NCBI GenBank assembly: GCA_041688385.1
Contig: JBDNIH010000081.1
Span: forward strand, 1 to 9,423
Direction of reading: 5' to 3'
Source of the DNA: UBA7662 sp041688385
GTDB lineage: Bacteria; Bacteroidota; Bacteroidia; UBA7662
Length of the DNA: 9,423 bases
In this document: positions 1 to 7,185 of the stretch, piece by piece
Layout: every line of letters begins with the position of its first letter
How positions within the stretch are numbered: position 1 is the stretch's first letter
Program-made: the position numbers and the translations under genes
Notes under the pieces: generated by a model
The model's input: the letters and a program-made list of their open reading frames with translations, nothing else
Told to the model about the DNA's origin: nothing
Databases searched by the model: none

Positions 1-964
1 TAACGCTGTTTTTACTGTCGAGCTCATTGGCTAAGTCGAGGTACTTTTTAGCTAATGTATTTTTTTCTTGTATCTGATATATGCGTGCCACTAGTAAGCA
101 AGCATTGGCAGCTGAGTTCCAAACGCCTAATTCCTGACTGACTTTAAGGTCAAAAAGTAAATGACCCAAGGCCTCTTCGTAACGCCCTTGCTCAAAATAA
201 ACTGCCCCTGTATTACCATAAGCCAGCGCCGACCAAAATCGGTCGCCTATCTCATTACCCAGCCGATAGCTTTGTTCAAAACGCTCAACTGCCTGTTCAT
301 ACTGTTTAACCTTTTGATAGGCCAATCCGAGCGTATTATAAGCATGCATTAGCGTACGTTTATCTTTTTCTATATCACGGAAAGAAAGCGCCTTTTCATA
401 GTACTGTATGGCCACATCATAATTGCCTGTATTAAAAAACAAGCTACCCATTTGTAGCATTTTTTGTGCGATTGACTCAAAACCAATGTAGTTATACTCT
501 TGTAAAACTGCTTCCACCTTAAAAAGATAATGTAAGGCTTCATCGTAGAGTTGTAATTCGGCCAGCGTATTCATTGATTGCCAAAGTGCTATAGCCATGT
601 CTGAGCGGTTGTTTAGTCGTTCAGCTGCCTGAAAAGAAGCTTCAAAAGCATACAGTGCCATTGCACCATTGTCGAGTACGAGCTGGTAGATTAACCCAGC
701 TGTAAAGGCATATTTTGAACTGAATGGGGCATTTTTTCGACTATTCCCCTCTTCGAAAAGCCCATTCACCAACTCTTCTTTATCACTTAGCTGTATACTT
801 GTGTCACGAAGTTGATCTACTAGCTTATTTTGAAATTCAAGTAGGGGTTTTGCCTCTAATTGCCGTAGGGCGTTAGAAATACTGTCGGGTAAGGTAGCTT
901 GCCCAAGTGCTGGCATCCACAAACATCCGAGAAGCAAAAAAAGCAGGCATTTCCTGTGGTGCAT
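1..964 (-). CDS. Exported TPR-repeat protein, C-terminus cut off by the left edge
   Basis: The minus strand is open from an ATG at 964-962 to the window edge (321 codons, no stop), so the gene is partial at its 3' end. The first 22 residues form a signal peptide (basic start, Leu-rich core, likely cut after ALG-QA); Cys14 after LLG could be a lipobox but fits poorly. From about residue 125 on there are tandem tetratricopeptide repeats, for example about 167-200 (NTGNYDVAIQYYEKAL), 207-240 (LGLAYQKVKQYEQAVERFE), 247-280 (GAVYFEQGRYEEALGHLL) and 287-318. An in-frame TGA lies six codons before the ATG, fixing the start. In Bacteroidota, exported N-terminal TPR arrays like this often precede a transmembrane helix and a histidine kinase, LuxR-type or cyclase domain; that part would lie outside the window, so the function is not known here. 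It is divergent from the yeiH-like gene. Confidence 0.9.
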   Translation of the reverse strand, partial: MHHRKCLLFLLLGCLWMPALGQATLPDSISNALRQLEAKPLLEFQNKLVDQLRDTSIQLSDKEELVNGLFEEGNSRKNAPFSSKYAFTAGLIYQLVLDNGAMALYAFEASFQAAERLNNRSDMAIALWQSMNTLAELQLYDEALHYLFKVEAVLQEYNYIGFESIAQKMLQMGSLFFNTGNYDVAIQYYEKALSFRDIEKDKRTLMHAYNTLGLAYQKVKQYEQAVERFEQSYRLGNEIGDRFWSALAYGNTGAVYFEQGRYEEALGHLLFDLKVSQELGVWNSAANACLLVARIYQIQEKNTLAKKYLDLANELDSKNSV

Positions 965-997
965 AGATTTAAAGCAGATTCAGCTTAGTAAATCTAT
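963..997 (-). promoter_or_regulatory. Hairpin overlapping the start codon of the TPR gene
   Basis: In plus-strand coordinates 963-971 (ATAGATTTA) is perfectly complementary to 989-997 (TAAATCTAT). Inside it 972-975 (AAGC) pairs with 983-986 (GCTT), leaving a 7-base loop and a 2-base bulge (987-988). As mRNA of the TPR gene this makes 13 base pairs, with the A and U of the AUG (964-963) in the stem. It could limit translation initiation, or the DNA inverted repeat could be an operator. The pairing is read directly; the regulatory role is inferred. Confidence 0.45.
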
Positions 998-1009
998 AAA
1001 ACAAATTCT

Positions 1010-1027
1010 AATCCTTGTTACAGGATT
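1010..1027. repeat. Small inverted repeat in the divergent intergenic region
   Basis: AATCCT (1010-1015) and AGGATT (1022-1027) form a 6-bp inverted repeat around a 6-base loop, followed on the plus strand by TTT. It lies in the 142-base gap between the divergent TPR and yeiH-like genes, where both promoters must lie. It could be an operator or a chance palindrome. I found no clean match to the Bacteroidota promoter consensus (TAnnTTTG with an upstream TTG) in this gap. Confidence 0.25.
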
Positions 1028-1106
1028 TTTCATGTGCCAAGACGATTTTGATTGATTTATTGTTTCAGAACGGTGTAATTGAGGACAATATTTCGACCTT
1101 CGCAAC

Positions 1107-2081
1107 GTGAAAATGAATAGAGGCATAATTTTCGGGACAGTAGTGATGGTACTCATTGCACTTGCGGCTACTTTTCTCAGCAAATGGGTGCTTGGTGTAG
1201 GAAACATTACCATTGCATTATTGATAGCTATAATCGTAGGATTTAGTTTTTCCTTCCCTGTTCAAAACCAGACTGTTTTCAAATTTGCAGAAAAAAACAT
1301 GCTGGCTTGGGCAACCATCCTCTTAGGCTTTGGGCTTAACCTGACGAGTATATTGTCTCTTTCTCCTTTTTATACGGCCATCGTGGTGCTAAGTGTACTG
1401 GCAACGCTATTGTTTGGTCAAATTTTCCGGAAATATACCGGTGAGCGCCTAGCTTGGTTACTGGGTGCCGGAAACGGTATTTGTGGGAATTCGGCCATTG
1501 GCGCAACTGCCCCACTGCTGCAAGCAAACGTTACAGAAATTGGTTTGGCTGTCGCCACGATTAACATCCTTGGAATGTTAGGGATATTTTTCTTTCCGCC
1601 TTTGGCATTTCTACTTGGGCTCAATAGTCAGGAAAGCGCAGTATTTATAGGCACAATATTGCAAAGTATAGGACATGTAGTAGCTGCAGGTTATTCAATT
1701 GATCCAGCTATAGGGGCCATGGCTCTGCTGGTTAAAATGGGCCGCATACTACTTCTAGGACCAGTAATATTATTGATTGGCATGTCAATGAAGCACAGTG
1801 GCCCTAAGCCAACTCTTGGAAAAATTATTCCATATTACGTTTGGGGTTTTTTATTGGCTTCACTCCTTACCAGTTCTCAACTATTTCCAAAAGATTTTAC
1901 AGCACTACTCGAAAAAATTGGCAGTTATTTATTACTATTTGCTATGATTGGTATTGGCTTAGGCATCAATATACGCCAATTAGTCAAGCTAGGGCCGAGC
2001 ACACTTATAGTGGGTAGTGGTATTTTTCTTCTTCAAATTATTTTCGTGCTGGGATTGGTATTTATCAGCCGTTTGTTGTAG
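1107..2081 (+). CDS. YeiH/UPF0324-family membrane protein, putative sulfate (anion) exporter
   Basis: This is a 324-residue, almost wholly hydrophobic protein with roughly nine to ten membrane helices (about 7-29, 33-50, 65-82, 89-107, 113-138, 145-171, 177-195, 200-226, 243-258, 272-290, 297-321). The family signature is the glycine-rich stretch at 120-136, with GNGICGNSAI followed by GATAP, and a second conserved segment at 182-195 (ILQSIGHVVAAG). Length and topology match the UPF0324/YeiH family (Pfam Cons_hypoth698), annotated as putative sulfate exporters by association with sulfonate catabolism in some bacteria. The substrate cannot be read here, and no sulfur genes are adjacent. The start may be GTG 1107 or ATG 1113, two codons later; neither has a Shine-Dalgarno sequence. 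It converges on acs with 16 bases between the stops, leaving no room for a usual terminator. Confidence 0.9.
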   Translation: MKMNRGIIFGTVVMVLIALAATFLSKWVLGVGNITIALLIAIIVGFSFSFPVQNQTVFKFAEKNMLAWATILLGFGLNLTSILSLSPFYTAIVVLSVLATLLFGQIFRKYTGERLAWLLGAGNGICGNSAIGATAPLLQANVTEIGLAVATINILGMLGIFFFPPLAFLLGLNSQESAVFIGTILQSIGHVVAAGYSIDPAIGAMALLVKMGRILLLGPVILLIGMSMKHSGPKPTLGKIIPYYVWGFLLASLLTSSQLFPKDFTALLEKIGSYLLLFAMIGIGLGINIRQLVKLGPSTLIVGSGIFLLQIIFVLGLVFISRLL

Positions 2082-2097
2082 TCGCTTATCGAAAGGT

Positions 2098-3999
2098 TTA
2101 CACCAGTCTTCCTGCTATAATTTCGTCTATAACCAATGGGTCAAGTAAGGCGGTGATATCCCCTAAATTACTCAGGTCGTCTTCAGCGATTTTGCGCAAA
2201 ATCCTCCGCATAATTTTCCCCGACCTGGTTTTAGGTAAGCCACTCACTAACTGAATTTTATCAGGCTTCGCAATACGGCCAATTTCGGCAACTACAGCCT
2301 CCACAATTTCGGCCTTTAAATAATCTGCATCGTGTTTATCCATATCTCGGCAAACAACAAAAGCATAAATGCCCTGCCCCTTTATGGCATGTGGAAAACC
2401 TACTACCGCCGATTCAACCACAGTTTTGCTTTTATTGATGGCATTCTCAATTTCTGCAGTTCCAAAGCGATGTCCTGATACATTAATAACATCATCAACC
2501 CGGCCGATAATTCTGTACATCCCATTTTCATCTCTTCTCGCACCATCTCCAGTAAAATAATAGCCCTTATAGGCGCTAAAATAATTCAAACGACATCGTT
2601 CATGGTCGCCATAGGTCGTTCTGATCATCGATGGCCAAGGAAATTTAATCGCAAGATATCCTTCCTGCCCGTTCTCCTGAATTTCCTGACCTTCGGCATT
2701 CAACAGCACGGCCTGAATACCAGGCAAAGGATAACCCGCGTAACTTGGTTTCAATGGCGAAATATTCGCCAGCGCACTAATCATTATTCCACCCGTTTCG
2801 GTTTGCCACCAGGTGTCGACTATTGGGCATCTTTCTTTCCCTACGTGTATGTAATACCAATTCCAAGCTTCTTCGTTAATGGGTTCCCCTACTGAGCCCA
2901 AAACTCTCAATTTATCAAGGCTATAAGCAAGCACATGATCCTCACCTGCTGCCATTAAGGAACGAATAGCCGTGGGTGCTGTGTAAAAAATAGTAACAGC
3001 GTGTTTGTCGCAAACCTGCCAAAAGCGTCCAGCATCCGGGTAGGTTGGCACACCTTCAAACATCAAAGTAGTGGCCCCTTGTAAAAGTGGGCCATAAACG
3101 ATGTAGCTATGACCGGTAATCCAGCCAATATCAGCAGTACACCAGTACACATCACTTTCACGTGGCTGAAAAACATTGGCGAAGGTGTAGGCCGTATAAA
3201 CCATATACCCACCGCAGCTATGCACCACTCCTTTAGGTTTCCCTGTTGATCCAGAGGTATAGAGTATAAAAAGCATATCCTCACTGTCCATGGTTTCTGG
3301 CTCGCACGCTTTTGACGCTTTTGCCATTTCATCGTGCCACCAGACATCTCTCCCGGCTACCATATTTACTGGCCAGCCCAATCGTTCACATACAATCACT
3401 GAATTCACCGTAGTACATTGTTCAAGTGCTTCATCCACCACTGCTTTACACGGAATTTGTTTCGTCCCTCGGTTCAAACCATCGCTGGTAATAACCACTG
3501 AGCAACTAGCGTCTTGAATACGGTCGGAAATGGCATGGGCAGCAAAACCAGCAAAAACAACAGAATGTACTGCACCAATACGTGCACAAGCCAATACCGC
3601 AATCGTCAACTCAGGAATCATAGGCATATAAATACAAACCCTATCTCCCTTCTTGACGCCCTGCCCCTTTAGTACGTTAGCAAACTTGCACACCAACTCG
3701 TGTAACTCCCGGTAGGTATACCTAACAAATCGCTCTTTAGGATCATTCGGCTCCCAAATCAAGGCAATTTTGTTTCCTCTTTCCTCTAGATGGCGGTCAA
3801 GACAATTCTCAGTAATGTTGAGTTTGCCATTTTCAAACCAGCGTACATCCGGCTTATCAAAATCCCATTGCAGCACTTTTGACCATTTTTGCTTCCATAC
3901 AAACTTCTCCGCCATGCTCTCCCAAAAATCTTCGGGATTAGCTAGACTGAATTTAGTGGCAGCTTCATATTCAATTAGGTTTGCAAGCGGTTTAATCAT
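2098..3999 (-). CDS. acs: Acetyl-CoA synthetase, AMP-forming
   Basis: The enzyme activates acetate with ATP to acetyl-AMP and then forms acetyl-CoA, releasing AMP and pyrophosphate, in the cytoplasm. With the ATG at 3999-3997 the protein has 633 residues, the usual length. Adenylate-forming motifs are all present: phosphate loop YTSGSTGKPKG at 247-257, DTWWQTETGG at 395-404 (its second Trp, 397, corresponds to the Trp that restricts the acyl pocket to acetate), TGDGARRD at 483-490, the hinge GRVDD at 499-503, and PKTRSGKIMRR at 589-599, whose Lys595 is the catalytic lysine regulated by acetylation in Salmonella Acs. The open frame extends upstream to 4062 (21 more codons, ATGs at 4062 and 4035), but that extension is low-complexity (ITTTTV) and unlike the family, so I chose 3999. 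It is a single gene with no co-directional neighbour; it supports acetate scavenging. Confidence 0.97.
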   Translation of the reverse strand: MIKPLANLIEYEAATKFSLANPEDFWESMAEKFVWKQKWSKVLQWDFDKPDVRWFENGKLNITENCLDRHLEERGNKIALIWEPNDPKERFVRYTYRELHELVCKFANVLKGQGVKKGDRVCIYMPMIPELTIAVLACARIGAVHSVVFAGFAAHAISDRIQDASCSVVITSDGLNRGTKQIPCKAVVDEALEQCTTVNSVIVCERLGWPVNMVAGRDVWWHDEMAKASKACEPETMDSEDMLFILYTSGSTGKPKGVVHSCGGYMVYTAYTFANVFQPRESDVYWCTADIGWITGHSYIVYGPLLQGATTLMFEGVPTYPDAGRFWQVCDKHAVTIFYTAPTAIRSLMAAGEDHVLAYSLDKLRVLGSVGEPINEEAWNWYYIHVGKERCPIVDTWWQTETGGIMISALANISPLKPSYAGYPLPGIQAVLLNAEGQEIQENGQEGYLAIKFPWPSMIRTTYGDHERCRLNYFSAYKGYYFTGDGARRDENGMYRIIGRVDDVINVSGHRFGTAEIENAINKSKTVVESAVVGFPHAIKGQGIYAFVVCRDMDKHDADYLKAEIVEAVVAEIGRIAKPDKIQLVSGLPKTRSGKIMRRILRKIAEDDLSNLGDITALLDPLVIDEIIAGRLV

Positions 4000-4245
4000 A
4001 ACGGTAGTTGTTGTAATGTTGAATTTAGAATGCATTTTGGTTAAAATCAATGTAAATTTCAAAGCAAATTAATTTCAAGGGCTTCTTGACCCGCGCAATC
4101 CAGTCCATTCACTTGCTGCATTTTTTTTTCAAAACCATGTCGGCCGCTGCGGCTTATTTATCTTCTATGTATATCCACTTCTCGCAAGTACTCTTTTACA
4201 TTCTTACTTAAGCCTATTCACAGGCTAAAATTCGTTTGTGTTTTT

Positions 4246-4345
4246 AATCCTCTCTTCTCAAGTATTCAGCAAGCTTAGTTGGGTAAACCCACTACAGGGA
4301 CCCTTGGCTCGCTGCCCGATACTTGTTTAGAGGGGAGTTTCGATT
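4246..4345 (+). ncRNA. Candidate structured RNA: extended imperfect hairpin upstream of the operon
   Basis: Nested complementary segments make one rod. 4246-4249 (AATC) pairs with 4342-4345 (GATT). 4250-4258 pairs with 4329-4337 over 9 bp including two T-G pairs. After a TTT bulge, 4259-4265 (CAAGTAT) pairs with 4319-4325 (ATACTTG). 4267-4274 (CAGCAAGC) pairs with 4307-4314 (GCTCGCTG) with one A-C mismatch. At the tip GGGT (4281-4284) pairs with ACCC (4300-4303) and CCC (4288-4290) with GGG (4297-4299), around the loop ACTACA; a local GGG-TAAA-CCC hairpin is an alternative. The T-G pairs become A-C mismatches on the other strand, favouring plus-strand transcription. It could be an independent small RNA or a leader of the response-regulator operon, whose ATG is about 100 bases downstream. 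I do not recognise it as tmRNA, RNase P or SRP RNA. Confidence 0.45.
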
Positions 4346-4362
4346 GGGCTAAATCAAAGTCA

Positions 4363-4378
4363 GCTTTTTCCAAAAAGC
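4363..4378. repeat. Perfect 16-base palindrome before the operon
   Basis: GCTTTTT (4363-4369) and AAAAAGC (4372-4378) flank CC. As RNA this could form a short hairpin of about six pairs; no T-run follows on either strand, so it is a poor intrinsic terminator. As DNA it could be a regulator site about 65 bases upstream of the response-regulator start. The role is unknown. Confidence 0.3.
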
Positions 4379-4443
4379 AGATTGAATAACGACGAGTTTC
4401 AGCTTACTTACTATTTAATGAATAAGCATATTATCTTTAATTT

Positions 4444-4809
4444 ATGTTTAAAGTATTAGTCATTGAAGATGAACGGATGACCGCCAAAGTTGTGGAATTC
4501 CGTCTTCAAAAAGATGGTTATGAAGTTGTTCTCGCAGTAGATGGAAAAGACGGGTTTGAGAAAATAGCTTCAGAAAATCCTGATCTAATCATTACCGATA
4601 TCATGATGCCATATTACTCAGGTCTTGAAGTAGTTAGTCATACCAGAATTACATTAGGAAAATCTACCCCTATACTTATGTTATCATCTATGGGGCTAGA
4701 AAAAATAGTACTCGATGCCTTTGAGTTAGGTGCAGATGATTTTATAACTAAACCGTTTAGTCCACAAGAATTGAGTATCCGGGTTAAAAAAGCACTTATT
4801 CGTAGATGA
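4444..4809 (+). CDS. Single-domain response regulator (CheY-like receiver only)
   Basis: At 121 residues the protein is just a receiver domain, with no DNA-binding or enzymatic output domain. The key residues are present: acidic pair Glu8-Asp9 (VIEDE), phosphoacceptor Asp52 in IITDIMMP, switch Ser81 after beta4 (ILMLSS), and Lys103 in ITKPFSP. A sensor kinase would phosphorylate Asp52; the active form would then act by binding a partner protein rather than DNA. No histidine kinase is in the window. Its TGA overlaps the ATG of the next gene (ATGA at 4806-4809), so it is the first gene of the polysaccharide-type operon and probably controls the activity of those products or relays phosphate; this is inferred from position. 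No Shine-Dalgarno sequence precedes the ATG, as is usual in Bacteroidota. Confidence 0.93.
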   Translation: MFKVLVIEDERMTAKVVEFRLQKDGYEVVLAVDGKDGFEKIASENPDLIITDIMMPYYSGLEVVSHTRITLGKSTPILMLSSMGLEKIVLDAFELGADDFITKPFSPQELSIRVKKALIRR

Positions 4810-6044
4810 AGTTTTTACTCACTTTAATTGGACTGCTCTTGGCGACAACCTTGTTTGGGCAAAATGTTGCAGACAGTCTTTATAGCTCTGGAAAAAAAAA
4901 TGCACAAGGCGGTGAATACGTGCTGGCGATTGAGCAACTCGAACAACTGCTTGTACTTCGACCAGGAGACTATGATGGCCAAGTTTTACTCGCCAGGGTA
5001 TTGTACTGGAAGGGGGATTATACAAAATCGCTTAAATTGATTGAACCTGCACTCGTAAAAGCTCCTGGAGATGCAGAAACCCAATTATTATATCTTAATC
5101 TGCTCATCGTCACCAATCAAATGTCAGCGCTGCTTGTACATTTGACAAATTTACCTGTTCCGATGCAAGAGCAGGCAGCATTTAAATTCGCCAAAATAAA
5201 GGCATTGTATCTAGCCGAGGAGCATGAAGAAGCTTTGGATGCGTTGAATATTTATTTGGTCAACGTCCCTGAGCACTTACAAGCACGCCAATTGCAACAA
5301 GTTTTGGTTCGACTCGTCGCGAACCAAGCTATTTTGGCGGATATCGAAATGAGTAGTTTTGACATTCCTTTGACGAATTGGTATAGTTTGGCTTTGGGTT
5401 ATGAAAATCGACTAAAAGCCGGGCCATTGCAGTTGCGCTTACATCTTGCCAATCGTTTTGAGCAAACGGCAGCGCAATTAGAAGCTGACTTTTATCCTCG
5501 GCTTACAGACAAAACAACTGCCTACTTCGGATTCGGATTGAGTAACAACACCCTATTCCCTACTTTTCGCCTTGGTGCAGAACTTTACCGTAGTTTCCCA
5601 AAAGCATGGGAGCTCTCAGCTGGTTTTCGGTATTTGTGGTTTAAAAATAGTCCCCTTGCCACCTATACAGTAGCTGCAACTAAATATATTGGAAGGTACT
5701 ATCTAAGCTTACGTCCATTTGTAATCCCATTTAAGGGTTCGGTTTACTTGACTTCTAGCCTTTCAGCTAGACGCTATTTCAAAGATGCTCGCCATTATCT
5801 CGGCATTTCGACTGCCATTGGCAATTCACCCGACATGGATTTCCGATTGAATGACCCAAGCTTGGAAGCTTTAAACCCTAACTTATACCTGCTAGACGCA
5901 TTTTCAATTCGTTTTGACTACCAAAGGCCTTTCGGCAACCGACTTATATTGAAACCTTTTGTAGAATACAGAAAAGAAGAATATCAACCTACAATCTACC
6001 GAAGCAGAAGCAGTTTTGGCTTGAGTGTAACAAGGAACTTTTGA
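4806..6044 (+). CDS. TPR plus YaiO-family outer-membrane beta-barrel protein
   Basis: This is a 412-residue exported protein. Residues 1-18 are a signal peptide (MKFLLTLIGLLLATTLFG, cut before QN). Residues about 23-170 are helical TPR-like repeats (GGEYVLAIEQLEQLLVLRPG, then YWKGDYTKSLKLIEPAL, and EEHEEALDALNIYLVNVP). Residues about 188-412 are alternating, aromatic-rich beta strands of the YaiO outer-membrane family, for example FYPRLTDKTTAYFGFGLS and LSAGFRYLWF. The chain ends in Phe (SVTRNF), the usual C-terminal signal for insertion of an outer-membrane barrel. A periplasmic TPR part joined to a barrel is the layout of PgaA and other exopolysaccharide porins, so next to the synthase at 7182 it is a reasonable exit channel. 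That is inference: YaiO itself has no settled function, and the barrel looks small for a polymer pore. Its ATG overlaps the preceding stop. Confidence 0.9.
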   Translation: MKFLLTLIGLLLATTLFGQNVADSLYSSGKKNAQGGEYVLAIEQLEQLLVLRPGDYDGQVLLARVLYWKGDYTKSLKLIEPALVKAPGDAETQLLYLNLLIVTNQMSALLVHLTNLPVPMQEQAAFKFAKIKALYLAEEHEEALDALNIYLVNVPEHLQARQLQQVLVRLVANQAILADIEMSSFDIPLTNWYSLALGYENRLKAGPLQLRLHLANRFEQTAAQLEADFYPRLTDKTTAYFGFGLSNNTLFPTFRLGAELYRSFPKAWELSAGFRYLWFKNSPLATYTVAATKYIGRYYLSLRPFVIPFKGSVYLTSSLSARRYFKDARHYLGISTAIGNSPDMDFRLNDPSLEALNPNLYLLDAFSIRFDYQRPFGNRLILKPFVEYRKEEYQPTIYRSRSSFGLSVTRNF

Positions 6045-6045
6045 G

Positions 6046-7185
6046 GTGAAAAAAGTGCGTATATATATTGAAGATTGGGTGCGATCCTTTGATTTTGAGG
6101 TTACTGAGGGACTATGGCTCGTATGGCTATCATCAATTATTCTCCTCTTTTTGGCCATTTGCTTTTTTGTTGCAGTGGTCATAAGTCGTTACCGTAAAGA
6201 TTACATCAGTAGATGGGAATTAGATTTTAACCAAAAAGTTGAAGCTCTTTTGCTCGAGCTTATTTACGGTGGTTACCTCTCCTACGAAGCTTGGAAAAGT
6301 GCGCTTTCATTTGATAAATTCGAGAAAAAATATCTTCAAAAGGCCCGTGGTCAAAAATTGTTCATACAAATCATAGCCACGCTCCGATCCAGATTGAACG
6401 GAGAAGATGCGACACGGTTGGCCGAAGTTTATCGAAAAACAGGACTGTATAAAACAAGTCTCGCATCGCTTGATAATACATCTTGGCAAGCTAAAGCAGC
6501 CGGTATTCGGGAACTTGGGGCTTTAAACTATGTCGAAGCGGTTCCTGCTATCACACTTTTGTCCGACTACCCCCATGAGGCGGTGCGATCAATGGCACAG
6601 GTGGCCTTAATCCAGCTCGACGATTCTGACCCCTTTGGATTTCTAGATGCATTGCAAAATCCCATCAGTAAAAGTACCATGATCAGGCTCCATGGTGCTA
6701 TGTTGCAGAAAACTTCCCTTGAGTTAACCACATTCGCCCGCTGGCTTAAAAGTTCACATCCGGATGTGGTATTATTCGCCGCCACAATGTCGGGACTCTT
6801 TAATGCAGCTGAAGATGCCCAGCTCTTGGCTCAGTTGATCAAACACGAACAAGTTCGTATTGCGAAAGCGGCAATCGTCAGCCTCGAGCAACTTGGTGCC
6901 CAAGAAACGCTTACAAAAGAAATAAGTAAATGGAACGACTTTCCGCTTGAAATTCAACTCCAACTTATTCAATCGTTGAGAAATTTAGATTTCAGAGATG
7001 AGGAGATGATACTGAGATGGTTACAGTCTGATTTTTTCGAAATTGTGAAGGCAGCCATTGAGCTTTACACAGACTTTAAAGATCTCGATTCTATACGCAC
7101 CACACTGAATAATCTCCCTCCCCACGACAATTTGATTGAAATTAAAAATCAATACGCTCATTTCGAACGAATGCACCTGTCATGA
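6046..7185 (+). CDS. Membrane-anchored HEAT-repeat protein
   Basis: This 379-residue protein has one clear N-terminal membrane helix (about 22-47, GLWLVWLSSIILLFLAICFF). Arg and Lys follow directly (SRYRKDY), so by the positive-inside rule the rest is probably cytoplasmic. Residues 50-140 are helical and unrecognised. From about 147 to 345 there are degenerate HEAT-type helix pairs, clearest at 147-191 (AAGIRELGALNYVEAVPAI, then EAVRSMAQVALIQL), 238-285 and 300-341. HEAT repeats form a curved binding surface and have no catalytic role here. The start is GTG 6046, one base after the previous stop, with AAGGA at 6032-6036 as a possible ribosome site; the stop overlaps the glycosyltransferase ATG. 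A scaffold or regulator of the synthase, perhaps the target of the receiver protein, is a reasonable guess but no more than that. Confidence 0.85.
   Translation: MKKVRIYIEDWVRSFDFEVTEGLWLVWLSSIILLFLAICFFVAVVISRYRKDYISRWELDFNQKVEALLLELIYGGYLSYEAWKSALSFDKFEKKYLQKARGQKLFIQIIATLRSRLNGEDATRLAEVYRKTGLYKTSLASLDNTSWQAKAAGIRELGALNYVEAVPAITLLSDYPHEAVRSMAQVALIQLDDSDPFGFLDALQNPISKSTMIRLHGAMLQKTSLELTTFARWLKSSHPDVVLFAATMSGLFNAAEDAQLLAQLIKHEQVRIAKAAIVSLEQLGAQETLTKEISKWNDFPLEIQLQLIQSLRNLDFRDEEMILRWLQSDFFEIVKAAIELYTDFKDLDSIRTTLNNLPPHDNLIEIKNQYAHFERMHLS

Larger units (their letters stand above)
4000..4443. other. Long intergenic region between acs and the polysaccharide operon
   Basis: These 444 bases lie between the divergent acs and response-regulator genes and should hold both promoters. 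I found no convincing coding frame; the longest plus-strand candidate I read is a 24-codon ATG frame from 4137. Visible items are a run of nine T (4121-4129), the near-palindrome GCCGCTGCGGC (from about 4142), a 5-bp hairpin AGCCT/AGGCT (4211-4226), the large hairpin at 4246-4345 and a palindrome at 4363-4378 (the last two listed separately). TATCTTTA at 4432-4439 is a weak (7 of 8) match to the Bacteroidota -7 element TAnnTTTG, but it is too close to the ATG to trust. Confidence 0.6.

Noticed and set aside
161..352. Plus-strand 63-codon open frame
   Set aside because: It lies antisense inside the TPR gene, whose repeats are unmistakable on the minus strand; no recognisable protein and no ribosome site.
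2082..2097. Bidirectional terminator between the convergent yeiH-like and acs genes
   Set aside because: Only 16 bases separate the stops and no hairpin with a T-run is visible there.
4000..4062. Longer acs start giving 654 residues
   Set aside because: The extra 21 residues are low-complexity and unlike the family's N-terminus, and starting at 3999 already gives the usual length.
4121..4129. Run of nine T as a possible intrinsic terminator
   Set aside because: No plus-strand gene ends upstream of it, and only a 4-bp stem with a 14-base loop precedes it.
4137..4211. 24-codon ATG frame in the acs to response-regulator gap
   Set aside because: Short, with no ribosome site, no membrane or domain pattern and nothing to distinguish it from chance.
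4246..4345. Large hairpin read as an integron attC site (GTTGGGT at 4278-4284 fits GTTRRRY)
   Set aside because: The required RYYYAAC partner is absent, and no integrase or cassette array is present.
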